A DNA stretch of 64,000 nt from OLB9 sp041392785 (GCA_041392785.1 JAWKLK010000001.1:558001-622000); one strand, 5' to 3'. Positions 53,190 through 62,183 are shown, counted from the first letter of the stretch. Made by a program: numbers and translations. Notes: generated by a model from the sequence alone, not told the origin.

Positions 53190-53851
53190 TGAAATACAGT
53201 TTCAAAATATTCTTTGTTGTAATGGCAACACTTCTTTTTAGAGGTGTTGCCTTTGCACAAATTCCTGTGGAAGTTTTTGCTGGGCATAAAAAGGCAACGG
53301 TTGATATTATGTTCTTTAAGTTTATCAAAAACAAAGAAGGGCATAATTCTAAATTTCTATTCTTTAACCGAAACCGTGCAAGTATTGATTATGCTATGAC
53401 CCAAACAATCAATTTACCACAGTTTGGTTTTACAGAAGCATTTAGCTACAACAACGAAAAACTAAAAGGCTTTGCCCCTGTTGTGGTAGCAAGTATTTTA
53501 AATAGAGGTGTTTATCCAAAAGCTGGAATACAGTTTGCAAAAATCAAAAAGGATTATACCATATTCAGTTGGATAGTTGCAGAAACGTTGAAAGAACCTA
53601 ATGTTGATTTTTTCTTCTTGGCAAGATATACGCCAAAACTTACGGATAAACTCAACCTGTTTTCTCAAATAGAATTGGTCAATGCTATTCCAACGGTTGA
53701 GGCTAATAATTTTGCTTTTACTCAACGGTTTCGATTGGGTTTGAAGATTAAAGAGTTTCAGTTCGGTGCAGGATTGGATTTAACACAATTTGGCAGAAAT
53801 GATTTTACCCAAACTGAAAACCTTGGTGGATTTTTGAGGTATGAATTTTGA
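53189..53851 (+). CDS. Outer-membrane beta-barrel-like protein
   Basis: A 220-residue exported protein with a signal peptide ending near GVAFAQ. The mature part consists of alternating strands (KFLFFNRNRASIDYAMTQ; KAGIQFAKIKKDYTIFSWIVAE; NLFSQIELVNAIP) and ends GGFLRYEF with a terminal Phe, as expected for an outer-membrane barrel. I do not recognise a named family; channel or porin-like function is only inferred. Its ATG overlaps the stop of the DJ-1-like gene by one base, so translation is coupled. An inverted repeat separates it from the bestrophin gene. Confidence 0.8.
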   Translation: MKYSFKIFFVVMATLLFRGVAFAQIPVEVFAGHKKATVDIMFFKFIKNKEGHNSKFLFFNRNRASIDYAMTQTINLPQFGFTEAFSYNNEKLKGFAPVVVASILNRGVYPKAGIQFAKIKKDYTIFSWIVAETLKEPNVDFFFLARYTPKLTDKLNLFSQIELVNAIPTVEANNFAFTQRFRLGLKIKEFQFGAGLDLTQFGRNDFTQTENLGGFLRYEF

Positions 53852-53936
53852 ATTAATTGAGAATTGAGAATGCAAAATGGAGAATTATCTTTTAACCTTT
53901 TGCATAAAATTTTCAATTCTCCATTTTCAATTATTA
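53851..53936. repeat. Inverted repeat (MITE-like or terminator) between barrel and bestrophin genes
   Basis: AAAATGGAGAATT (53874-53886) pairs perfectly with AATTCTCCATTTT (53915-53927). Inside it ATGCAAAA (53870-53877) can alternatively pair with TTTTGCAT (53898-53905). The outer flanks AATTAAT / ATTAATT pair as well. The left flank holds a direct repeat of GAGAATT. Fills the whole gap after the barrel gene. Confidence 0.6.
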
Positions 53937-53947
53937 ATTATAGAAAA

Positions 53948-54880
53948 ATGATACTAAAAAGAAACTTTGATTTGCGAAAAGTGTTTTGGAACATTCGTTT
54001 TGAAACCTTGACTACACTTTTAGTTGCTGTGGCAATATATGTTCTGCACCAATTGAAAGTAACGGATATTGCACTTCACTTTTCCATTACAGGAATTTTA
54101 GGCTCTGCATTAGCTATATTTATTGCTTTCAGAAACCAAAGCAGCTATGCCCGTTGGTGGGAAGCAAGAACCATTTGGGGTGGAATTATTAACAACAGTC
54201 GCATTTTTGCAAGGCAGATAATTACCAATACGGATAATGCAGTTACAATTAGCAAGGTAGCTCTTACTGATGCAGATGCCTATAAAAAAGAAATGATTGA
54301 CAGGCAAATTGCATTTGCTCATTGCCTGCGACTGCATTTAAGAAAGCAGGATAATTTAAATGAATTTCAGCATTTATTGTCTGAAAATGAATTTAATGAA
54401 ATCAAGCAAAAACAAAATCGTCCCAATATTTTATTGCACACACAAGGAATTAGAATAAAAGAAGCGATGCAAAAAGAAATGTTGGGTGCATTTGATAATA
54501 TCAGTATGGAACCCAATTTGGCAACATTTAGTAACTGGCAAGGGGCTTGTGAACGAATAAAAAACACACCTTTGCCTATGAACTATCAATATTTTACGAA
54601 GTTGTTTTTATATGTTTTTATTTTTGTGTTGCCCATCTGTTTGATTGGTGATTTTACAAAAATGAATATTGGATTTATGGTTATACCTGTAAGTTTTATC
54701 ATTTGCTTTGTGTTTGCGGTTATGAATAGAGTAGGCGAAATCAACGAAAACCCTTTTGAAAACCAAATGTCTGATATTCCAATGACGGCAATGTGCAATA
54801 CCATTGAAAGAGATTTAAAAGAAATGTTGGGTGAAGAAATGCCCGAAAAAATGGAAACAAAAAAAGGTTATTTATTTTAA
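53948..54880 (+). CDS. Bestrophin-family anion channel (UPF0187/RFP-TM)
   Basis: A 310-residue membrane protein of the bestrophin family, pentameric channels for chloride or bicarbonate. The start chosen is ATG 53948; the upstream in-frame extension is only translated inverted repeat. Family features are the N-terminal FWNIRFETL, the TGILGSALAIFIAFRNQSSYARWWEAR segment (equivalent of the conserved FRxxxxYxRxWExR) and GGIINNSRIFARQI. Two helices about residues 218-262 follow, and the conserved DIPMTAMCNTIERDL C-terminal part. Four membrane helices are visible. In the hxlR-linked set it may exchange anions to protect from or exploit the substrates handled by its neighbours; this is speculation. 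Confidence 0.9.
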   Translation: MILKRNFDLRKVFWNIRFETLTTLLVAVAIYVLHQLKVTDIALHFSITGILGSALAIFIAFRNQSSYARWWEARTIWGGIINNSRIFARQIITNTDNAVTISKVALTDADAYKKEMIDRQIAFAHCLRLHLRKQDNLNEFQHLLSENEFNEIKQKQNRPNILLHTQGIRIKEAMQKEMLGAFDNISMEPNLATFSNWQGACERIKNTPLPMNYQYFTKLFLYVFIFVLPICLIGDFTKMNIGFMVIPVSFIICFVFAVMNRVGEINENPFENQMSDIPMTAMCNTIERDLKEMLGEEMPEKMETKKGYLF

Positions 54881-54891
54881 AAAATGAAAGT

Positions 54892-55506
54892 ATGAACGTA
54901 GCAATTATAGGCTCAGGAAACGTAGGTGGTGCATTGGCACAGCAATGGATTAAAGCAGGTCATACGGTTTTAGTTGGTGCAAAATTTCCTTTGAGTGAAA
55001 AGAACTTAAAATTAGCCACACAAATTGGCGAAGATAGATTTGCAACTATTGAAAATGCAGTGAAACAATGCGAAGTTGTTTTGATAGCAACACCACCTGC
55101 CGCCATTTTTGAAGTAATAGAGCAAATGGATGATGTGTCAAACAAAGTCATTATTGATGCCACAAACTCTGTAATGAAAAGTCCTGAACATTACAAAACA
55201 GTTTATCATTGCTTAGCAGATAAAACTAAGGCACAAGTTGTCAAGTGTTTTAATACCACAGGTTATGAAAATATGCTAAATCCTGTTTATAACGGTCAAG
55301 GTATCGATATGTTTATGGCAGGCGATAGTGAAAATGCAAAGTCTGTCGCCAAACAATTAGCCTTAGATTGTGGTTTTGGCTCTTGTATAGATTTTGGAAA
55401 GTCGGACAAAGTGGAATTGTTAGAAAAATTTGCTTTGTCTTGGATAAACTTGGCCATAATCCAAGGCCACGGTCGCAATATGGCATTTAAAGTATTGCAA
55501 AGATAA
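54892..55506 (+). CDS. NADPH-dependent F420-reductase-like oxidoreductase
   Basis: A 204-residue Rossmann-fold protein of the F420-dependent NADP reductase / NAD(P)-binding family. It has the dinucleotide loop IIGSGNVGGALAQQW at the N-terminus, the VVLIATPPAAI strand, VIIDATNSVM and KCFNTTGYENM. The end (GHGRNMAFKVLQR) is typical of the short Bacteroidota members. F420 itself is not expected in this phylum, so another nicotinamide-linked substrate is likely. It starts 12 bases after the bestrophin gene and completes the set divergent from hxlR. Confidence 0.88.
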   Translation: MNVAIIGSGNVGGALAQQWIKAGHTVLVGAKFPLSEKNLKLATQIGEDRFATIENAVKQCEVVLIATPPAAIFEVIEQMDDVSNKVIIDATNSVMKSPEHYKTVYHCLADKTKAQVVKCFNTTGYENMLNPVYNGQGIDMFMAGDSENAKSVAKQLALDCGFGSCIDFGKSDKVELLEKFALSWINLAIIQGHGRNMAFKVLQR

Positions 55507-55580
55507 ATATGTATTTCCAAGTACCAGAACTCTATTTTCAAATATTTCTAAAACAATTATCAGATTATCAAATAAATACG

Positions 55581-55588
55581 TACCTTTG
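55581..55588 (+). promoter_or_regulatory. -7 element (TACCTTTG) for rpsA
   Basis: TAnnTTTG followed by CA, 72 bases before the rpsA ATG. Predicts a transcript start near 55594 and a leader of about 67 bases containing two hairpins. Confidence 0.6.
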
Positions 55589-55620
55589 CAACCATTTTTA
55601 AATTTTTTTTATTTCACCCC

Positions 55621-55660
55621 TGCTAAAAAGAAGATTTTAGCATACAAAATGTAACATTTT
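55621..55660 (+). promoter_or_regulatory. Tandem hairpins in the rpsA leader (candidate S1 autoregulatory element)
   Basis: Hairpin 1: TGCTAAAA (55621-55628) and TTTTAGCA (55635-55642), eight perfect pairs, loop AGAAGA. Hairpin 2: AAAATG (55646-55651) and CATTTT (55655-55660), six perfect pairs, loop TAA, ending directly at the ATG. Both lie in the untranslated leader and would control ribosome access. Confidence 0.6.
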
Positions 55661-57871
55661 ATGGTTGATCACAACGATGATGATTTGATCAAAGATCAAA
55701 GAGCAGATGAGTCTGGAGTAGATATTGAAGATATTTCAGATGTAGAACTAGAAGAAAAAGTTGAAATGGGCAGCACTGCTCACGATGATTTTGACTGGAG
55801 TATTGGAAAGAGAAACACAGTAAGCTACGACAAAGACACACATAAACAATATTTTGACAAGTATGATAATTCACTGAATACCGTCGGTGAAAATGAAGTG
55901 GTAAAAGGTCGTGTTACGGCTATTCATTCAGGGGATGTAGTACTTGATATCAATTATAAATCTGATGGTCTTGTATCTCTTTCAGAATTTAGAGACACAC
56001 CGGAACTAAAAATTGGTGATTATGTTGATGTTTATGTAGAAAACAAAGAGGATTATCGCGGTCAGCTTATCTTATCTCGCAGAAAAGCAAAACTTCTGAG
56101 AGCTTGGGATAACTTGGTAGACTCGTACAAAAATGGCACTATCATCAAAGGTTATGTGACTAGTAAAACTAAGGGAGGTTTAATAGTAGACTGTCTTGGA
56201 CTTGAGACATTCCTTCCTGGTAGTCAAATTGATGTGAAACCTATTACAGATTATGATATTTATGTTGGTAAAACCATGGAATTCAAAGTGGTAAAAATCA
56301 ATGAAAATATCAAAAATGCTGTCGTTTCACACAAAGCATTGATCGAAAGTGATCTTGCGGAACAAAGAGAAACTATCATCTCTGGCCTAGAAAAAGGTCA
56401 AGTTCTTGAAGGTGTGGTGAAAAACATCACTGACTTCGGTGCGTTTATGGATTTGGGTGGTGTTGATGGATTGTTGTACATCACAGATATTTCATGGGGT
56501 AGAATCAATCATCCAAATGAAGTTCTATCTATCAATCAAAAAATCAATGTTGTAGTACTTGATTTTGATGATGATAAGAAACGTATTTCTTTAGGTTTAA
56601 AACAACTGACACCACATCCATGGGAAGTATTGGATGCCAATATTCAAGAAGGAAGCGTTGTTTCTGGAAAGATAGTCAATATCGAAGATTATGGTGCATT
56701 CTTAGAGATCATCCCTGGTGTAGAAGGTCTTATTCACGTATCTGAAGTAAACTGGAGTAACCAACCAGTCAATGCTAGAGATTTCTTTAGCTTAGATCAA
56801 GAGTTGGAAGCAAAAGTAGTAACAATAGACCGCGATGAGAGAAAAATGTCATTGAGTATCAAGCAGCTTTCTCAAGATCCTTGGAGTGAAGTTGCTGCCA
56901 AATACCAAATTGGAACTAGACATAGCGGTGAAGTGAAAAACCTAACTCCTTATGGTGTATTTGTTGAGTTAGAGAATGGCATAGGAGGTATGGTTCATAT
57001 TTCAGATTTGTCTTGGACAAAACGTTACTCGCATCCTTCTGAATTTACTAAAGTTGGAGAATCTATTGATATATCCATCTTAGAAGTAGATGAAGAAAGC
57101 AGAAAATTAAGCCTTGGACACAAACAATTAGAAGAAAATCCTTGGGATACTTTTGAAAATGTTTTCCCAGTAGGATCCTATCATGAAGCAACTATTGTCA
57201 AAAAAGATGATAGAGGTGCGATAGTACAATTACCGTATGGTTTAGAAGCTTATGCTCCTGCGAGACACATCAAAAAAGAAGATGGATCCACAGCCAGTAA
57301 TGATGAGACTTTGACATTTAAAGTTATCGAATTCAACAGGGATGATAAGAAGATAATTGTCTCTCACTCAAGATACCTTGAAGATATCAAAAAAGAAGCT
57401 GATCAATTGGTAGAGTCAGAAAAATCTAAGGAAAAAGAAGAGATTAAGAAGACAATTAAGCATACACAATCTAAAATTGAGCATTCCACTTTTGGTGACC
57501 TTGCAGGATTCTCTGAATTAAAAGAGCAAATGGCAGAAGCTGCCGCTGAAGCCAAGGCTGAAAAAATAGAAGAGCCTGCAAAACCTGCAGCAAAACCATC
57601 CAAAAAAGATGATAGCGGCAAAGATGATTTGAAGATTGTAGAAGGTATCGGTCCTAAGATAGAGGAGTTATTTAATAATGCTGGTATCATGACTTTTGAA
57701 GACCTCTCAAAGGCTGAACCTGCTGACCTAAAAACAATCCTAACTAATGCTGGATCTAGATATCAAATGCACGATCCAACTTCATGGCCATCTCAAGCCA
57801 AAATGGCAGCAGACGGTGAGTGGGATAAGTTGAAAGATTGGCAAGACAATGCAAAAGGCGGAAAAGAATAA
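55661..57871 (+). CDS. rpsA: 30S ribosomal protein S1 with C-terminal helix-hairpin-helix extension
   Basis: Binds mRNA on the small subunit. The 736-residue protein has an acidic N-terminal region (1-78) and six S1/OB domains, from VVKGRVTAIHSGDVVLDI (about 80) through VLEGVVKNITDFGAFMDL and VVSGKIVNIEDYGAFLEI to the divergent sixth (about 515-590). A Lys/Glu/Ala-rich coiled linker follows. From residue 654 it carries an added helix-hairpin-helix module (LKIVEGIGPKIEELF; MHDPTSWPSQAKMAADGEW). Such modules occur at the end of other Bacteroidota proteins, for example some L21, but are not part of standard S1. In a phylum with weak Shine-Dalgarno use, S1 is central to initiation. Strong terminator follows. 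Confidence 0.95.
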   Translation: MVDHNDDDLIKDQRADESGVDIEDISDVELEEKVEMGSTAHDDFDWSIGKRNTVSYDKDTHKQYFDKYDNSLNTVGENEVVKGRVTAIHSGDVVLDINYKSDGLVSLSEFRDTPELKIGDYVDVYVENKEDYRGQLILSRRKAKLLRAWDNLVDSYKNGTIIKGYVTSKTKGGLIVDCLGLETFLPGSQIDVKPITDYDIYVGKTMEFKVVKINENIKNAVVSHKALIESDLAEQRETIISGLEKGQVLEGVVKNITDFGAFMDLGGVDGLLYITDISWGRINHPNEVLSINQKINVVVLDFDDDKKRISLGLKQLTPHPWEVLDANIQEGSVVSGKIVNIEDYGAFLEIIPGVEGLIHVSEVNWSNQPVNARDFFSLDQELEAKVVTIDRDERKMSLSIKQLSQDPWSEVAAKYQIGTRHSGEVKNLTPYGVFVELENGIGGMVHISDLSWTKRYSHPSEFTKVGESIDISILEVDEESRKLSLGHKQLEENPWDTFENVFPVGSYHEATIVKKDDRGAIVQLPYGLEAYAPARHIKKEDGSTASNDETLTFKVIEFNRDDKKIIVSHSRYLEDIKKEADQLVESEKSKEKEEIKKTIKHTQSKIEHSTFGDLAGFSELKEQMAEAAAEAKAEKIEEPAKPAAKPSKKDDSGKDDLKIVEGIGPKIEELFNNAGIMTFEDLSKAEPADLKTILTNAGSRYQMHDPTSWPSQAKMAADGEWDKLKDWQDNAKGGKE

Positions 57872-57906
57872 TTTCCGCCTTTCAGTAATAAACAGTTAAT
57901 TCTTAC

Positions 57907-57940
57907 AAGCCTTCCGGATTATTTCGGAAGGCTTTTTTTT
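57907..57940 (+). terminator. Rho-independent terminator of rpsA
   Basis: Perfect 10-bp stem AAGCCTTCCG (57907-57916) / CGGAAGGCTT (57925-57934) with an 8-base loop and a run of eight Ts, 36 bases past the stop. Confidence 0.93.
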
Positions 57941-58058
57941 ATCTATATTGCACAATTTGAATTCATTTGAAAAAAATTTGGAACTGAATTTTTAGTTTTT
58001 TTGGATTTTTACATTTTCTCAATATCTTCAACTTTCATTTTAAAAATTATTCAATGGT

Positions 58059-59606
58059 ATGAAACTTAAAATTCACTTACTACTATTTGGAATCTTGCTA
58101 TTCAGTTTCATTCAGGGACAAATCAGTGACTTGGAAGGGTTATCCTCCGGAGAGTTACGTACATTTATAGACTTAAAGGATAATGAAAAAAACTTTTATG
58201 GTTATCTTGTAATTTATGCCATAGATAATAATACTGACCATGAAACTAAATTTGAATATTTTGTCTTTGATAAAAACTTAAAACACATTGTATCAAATCA
58301 CATAATCACGAGCAATGAAGTAGAAACTTTTGAAGGTTTTTTAAATGTAAAAAATGAACTGATTTTAAATCCTGTCTCTAAAGCGAATGTTAAAAAGCAA
58401 TTTACATCTGCTAACGATCAGAATGCATGGAAAATTGATCTCGCCACAAACACTACTATGCCATACCACAAATTATGTTTTGTAAACGATACGATTGTTG
58501 AGTGCAATTATGTTGGCACTAGTAAAGAATTAAAAAAGGAAAAGAAAAGACTAGGATTCAATCTAAAGTCAAATGTCATTTCTCTAAAAGAAGGTGGATA
58601 TTTAGTCATCCAATTTGATGATTATGGACATTATTTCAATAATTATACTTGGATTAAATTTGATGATAATAAGAAAGAACTGTGGCGAACTACATTGAAT
58701 GAAGTTTCAAATAAGAAAAACTCCTACGTAGTACTACCGGTTGATGTAGACTCCACAAAAATTTATTCATTCCAAATTTATACACATCATAGGACAGGCG
58801 ATCCCAAGTCTTTAGCCATAATAACTTTAGATTTAGAATCAGGTGGAATAATTAAAAAAATTGATCTTGACAGCAAGAAGAGTATACAAAGTACAGAAAT
58901 TCTTGACATGTCGCACTTGTCACTCATAAAACATATCAAAAATGGGATATTTAGTATTAAACCCTTTCAAACTTTTGATGACAAATTGGTTTTTATAGGC
59001 GATATCATAGAAAAAATGAATTCCCCTAAAGGCTATTTTAGAATGATTTTCAATAAAAAAACTCATTCCATAAAATTCGATGATTTATATACTGACAAAG
59101 ATATAAAAAGGTATATCATTGAAAATAAAATCAATGGATACAATGACAATTATAGACTCGCACTGTTAAAAAGTCATTTTTTGAAAGATGGTAGTATGGT
59201 TTTGGTTTTCAGAAAAATTAAAAATAGTGGCTCCACTGTGTATCTATCTGAAGATTTAATTTTTGTATTTACTGATAAAAACTATAATATTTTACATATT
59301 CAAACTCTTCCAGAAGAAGTAAAAGGGTATAATATCTATGACAATTTATATACAAAGAATATCAATGATGATACGGATTTCTATTATGCATATACGTATC
59401 CAGTACAAACTGACAATGGCAAATATAACCATACAGTTTTTGTCAATATGTGGATCAACGGCAAATACAAAATGGATAAATTTTCCTTTTCTTCCAACTA
59501 CAATACTTTACTTTTCCTTCCAGCTAAAGAGGAATATCTTATGCTAAGAGAGTTTGATAGTGTAAAAAATTTGAATTTAATTCGACTAGAAAAACTGAAT
59601 TTTTAA
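58059..59606 (+). CDS. Secreted protein of unknown function
   Basis: A 515-residue protein with a clear signal peptide (MKLKIHLLLFGILLFSFIQG). I recognise no domain. The mature part is rich in short beta-type segments with Asp/Asn/Tyr, such as YLVIYAIDNN, YLVIQFDDYGHYFNNYTW and FYYAYTYPVQTDNG. This reads like a beta-propeller or other all-beta fold, but regular repeats are not obvious. No lipobox, no T9SS C-terminal domain and no cysteine pattern stand out. It is a single gene between the rpsA terminator and the convergent phosphate transporter, whose stop lies 7 bases beyond its own. Confidence 0.7.
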   Translation: MKLKIHLLLFGILLFSFIQGQISDLEGLSSGELRTFIDLKDNEKNFYGYLVIYAIDNNTDHETKFEYFVFDKNLKHIVSNHIITSNEVETFEGFLNVKNELILNPVSKANVKKQFTSANDQNAWKIDLATNTTMPYHKLCFVNDTIVECNYVGTSKELKKEKKRLGFNLKSNVISLKEGGYLVIQFDDYGHYFNNYTWIKFDDNKKELWRTTLNEVSNKKNSYVVLPVDVDSTKIYSFQIYTHHRTGDPKSLAIITLDLESGGIIKKIDLDSKKSIQSTEILDMSHLSLIKHIKNGIFSIKPFQTFDDKLVFIGDIIEKMNSPKGYFRMIFNKKTHSIKFDDLYTDKDIKRYIIENKINGYNDNYRLALLKSHFLKDGSMVLVFRKIKNSGSTVYLSEDLIFVFTDKNYNILHIQTLPEEVKGYNIYDNLYTKNINDDTDFYYAYTYPVQTDNGKYNHTVFVNMWINGKYKMDKFSFSSNYNTLLFLPAKEEYLMLREFDSVKNLNLIRLEKLNF

Positions 59607-59613
59607 ATTCTAT

Positions 59614-62097
59614 CTATTGTTGTCTTGTACCTAATGGACTTTCATTATTACTCAGTCTATGGATCAATTTTGAAAATCGCATCGCTATCGCTACAAGGTC
59701 TTTGGTCTCAAGTAGAATAGTCAGATTGATATCTGTATTTTTAAAACCAAAATCTTTACTCACGACTCCTTCTACTTGCTGAGATAAGGCTGCCTCTATA
59801 TGATCAAAAATAGAACGTTTTGTCTTTTTTATATTATCATAAAACTCAAAATCATATCTATTCAGCTGCTTACTGATAGAAGTCAGATAATCATCCATCT
59901 CAGCTTTTAATCTCACAAAAGCATCTATCTGATTAGCTTTCAGTGGTTTATGTGCATTTTTGATATGTGCATCACATACTTGATTGATGGTAGAAAGACT
60001 TTCCAAAATATCGAGCATCAAATCATTTGACAGGATATACAGTTGGGCTGTTTGCTTTTCTGTTAATTGCGATTTTTTAATAGCTTTAAAAAGGTTTGAT
60101 TTTATATCTCCATAATAGACCATTAATTCATCTGTGATTTTCTTTGCATTGCCAATTTTAACCAAATCCTCTTCAATCAATCCATTGATACTCAATATAT
60201 AAGAATTTGTAATAGAAGATATACTTCTAGAAATACTCTTTGCCGTTTCCTGAAATGCAACCTCTGTATTGAGATCGATAGAATTTAGTGCTTGTTCTGA
60301 TTTTGCTTTTTTATTTTGTTCTTTTCTATGATGCAGTGTAGAATATAATAATGATCCACCAAAAAACAGTAAGATTGCTACTAAGCCATACAATTTAAAC
60401 TTGATTAAAATCATTGCAATAAAAGCACTTATTGTTAGTGCTATTAGTGCAGTCAAAAACCATCCTAAAATTACATTTATCACTCCTGCAATTCGATAAG
60501 ATGCAGATTCCCTTCCCCAAGCTCTATCTGCTAGTGACGTACCCATAGCCACCATAAAAGTTACATATGTAGTAGAAAGAGGAAGTTTTAAACTAGTACC
60601 CAATGCAATAAGCATACTCGCTGTGGTAAGATTTACCGAAGCTCGAATCAAATCAAATGCAGGCGCATCCATGATATTAGTATCTTCGATTGGTTTGAAC
60701 TGATTATTGATGAAGACCTGTAATTTATTTGGCAATGCATTCTTCAACTCTGAGGATAGGTACACAGAAAATTGCACTATATTCCTTGAGATCATATTAG
60801 ATTTGAACTTCTCTTTGACCTCCTCTTGAGATCCTAGTTTCACCTCTGTTTCAGTTACAGTACGCGCTTTTGTAGAAAACCAAAGAGTGAGAATCATTAT
60901 TACTCCAGCCAATAATAAGTATAAGTACGGTGCTTGCATAGGAAATTTCAGACCTATCATGTTATAGGCATCTGGATTTATACTACCATCCATGATGGCA
61001 TTGGCAGAGGAATACAAATCATAGGATTGAATACCGGCTAATGGTACTCCAATGAAATTTACTAAATCATTTCCAGCAAAAGCCATTGCTAGTGTGAATG
61101 TACCAACATAAACAAGCAATTTCAAAATATTAATTCCCATACTGTTTAAAATGGAAAAAAGTATCAAGAAAAAGATGAAAAATCCTCCTAGAAAAGCCGG
61201 CAAATTATCTTGAACTGTTTTAATTACTTGTTTTATTGATTTTAGTCCATAAAATGACTCATAAACTTTATCACCTTTGCTGTTTATCTTTGAAGTAAAA
61301 GCCATTTCATTGCCTGAGATGTCTTTAATGTTGATGTTATCAGAATTGAAGGACGTAGTATCTGCCTTTGGGTTAATGGCCAAAGTATAATTTATTAATT
61401 CTGATTTGGTCAGCTCTTTTGTGGAATAGGTAGATTTCAAGCCTTTGAATACCATAAAATATGAAATGGCCACCATCGCAATAGAGACCCAAATTACGCC
61501 TATGTACTTTATTCTCTTATTGTAGTGAAAACTAAATAGCATCCTTGAAATAAACATGATGAAAATACCTGTAGAAAACGCAATGATAACAGAAAGTAAA
61601 ATACTTGATACTATGGTACTAGTTTTCGACCAATTGATATAACCAATTATGCCTTCCGATGGATTATTGATATTGAATAGCCAGTTTAGAGGATCGTTAG
61701 CCTCCATAATCTTAAACACAGAAACCATGATTGATGCCCCCAATAATTCAAAAATCAGTGATACCGTAGTGGAAGTGGGCAAACCTAATGTATTGAATGC
61801 ATCAAGCAATACAACATCTGTGAGCATGACTGCTAAAAATATGATAATCACATCGTAGAAATTGAAATATTCAGGATTAAATATTCCTTCTCTTGCTATT
61901 TCCATCATACCTGCTGAGGACAAAGCCCCAATTAAGATGCCAGCTGTTGCTACCATCATAATAGTTTTAAATGAGCCTACTTTTGAACCTATTGCTGAAT
62001 TTAAGAAATTTACAGCATCATTGGATACTCCGACCACCAAATCCAAAAAAGACAAAATGATTAATACAACGAGCGCTGAATACAGAAATAAATCCAT
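59614..62097 (-). CDS. PiT-family inorganic phosphate transporter with C-terminal PhoU-like domain
   Basis: An 827-residue inner-membrane phosphate:cation symporter. Both PHO4 half-signatures are present: GVSNDAVNFLNSAIGSK in helix 1 and AFAGNDLVNFIGVPLAGIQS in the second half, plus GLPTSTTVSLIFELLGA and KLPLSTTYVTFMVAMG. There is a ~70-residue soluble insertion after the first helix group and another before the last. The final ~215 residues form a helical, PhoU-like cytoplasmic domain (ISNSYILSINGL-type helices to EFYDNIKKTKRSIFDHIEAALSQQ). In most bacteria PhoU-like Pit accessory proteins are separate, so transporter and regulator appear fused here. Preceded by a -7 element 24 bases upstream. 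Confidence 0.92.
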   Translation of the reverse strand: MDLFLYSALVVLIILSFLDLVVGVSNDAVNFLNSAIGSKVGSFKTIMMVATAGILIGALSSAGMMEIAREGIFNPEYFNFYDVIIIFLAVMLTDVVLLDAFNTLGLPTSTTVSLIFELLGASIMVSVFKIMEANDPLNWLFNINNPSEGIIGYINWSKTSTIVSSILLSVIIAFSTGIFIMFISRMLFSFHYNKRIKYIGVIWVSIAMVAISYFMVFKGLKSTYSTKELTKSELINYTLAINPKADTTSFNSDNINIKDISGNEMAFTSKINSKGDKVYESFYGLKSIKQVIKTVQDNLPAFLGGFFIFFLILFSILNSMGINILKLLVYVGTFTLAMAFAGNDLVNFIGVPLAGIQSYDLYSSANAIMDGSINPDAYNMIGLKFPMQAPYLYLLLAGVIMILTLWFSTKARTVTETEVKLGSQEEVKEKFKSNMISRNIVQFSVYLSSELKNALPNKLQVFINNQFKPIEDTNIMDAPAFDLIRASVNLTTASMLIALGTSLKLPLSTTYVTFMVAMGTSLADRAWGRESASYRIAGVINVILGWFLTALIALTISAFIAMILIKFKLYGLVAILLFFGGSLLYSTLHHRKEQNKKAKSEQALNSIDLNTEVAFQETAKSISRSISSITNSYILSINGLIEEDLVKIGNAKKITDELMVYYGDIKSNLFKAIKKSQLTEKQTAQLYILSNDLMLDILESLSTINQVCDAHIKNAHKPLKANQIDAFVRLKAEMDDYLTSISKQLNRYDFEFYDNIKKTKRSIFDHIEAALSQQVEGVVSKDFGFKNTDINLTILLETKDLVAIAMRFSKLIHRLSNNESPLGTRQQ

Positions 62098-62121
62098 AAG
62101 TCTTGATTAAGCATTAATTGT

Positions 62122-62129
62122 CAAAGGTA
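62122..62129 (-). promoter_or_regulatory. -7 element (TACCTTTG) for the PiT transporter
   Basis: Minus-strand TAnnTTTG match ending 24 bases before the ATG at 62097. Confidence 0.5.
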
Positions 62130-62183
62130 TAACAATTTCGAATCCCATTTGGAAAACCTAATATTAATTTAATATTAAGCATT

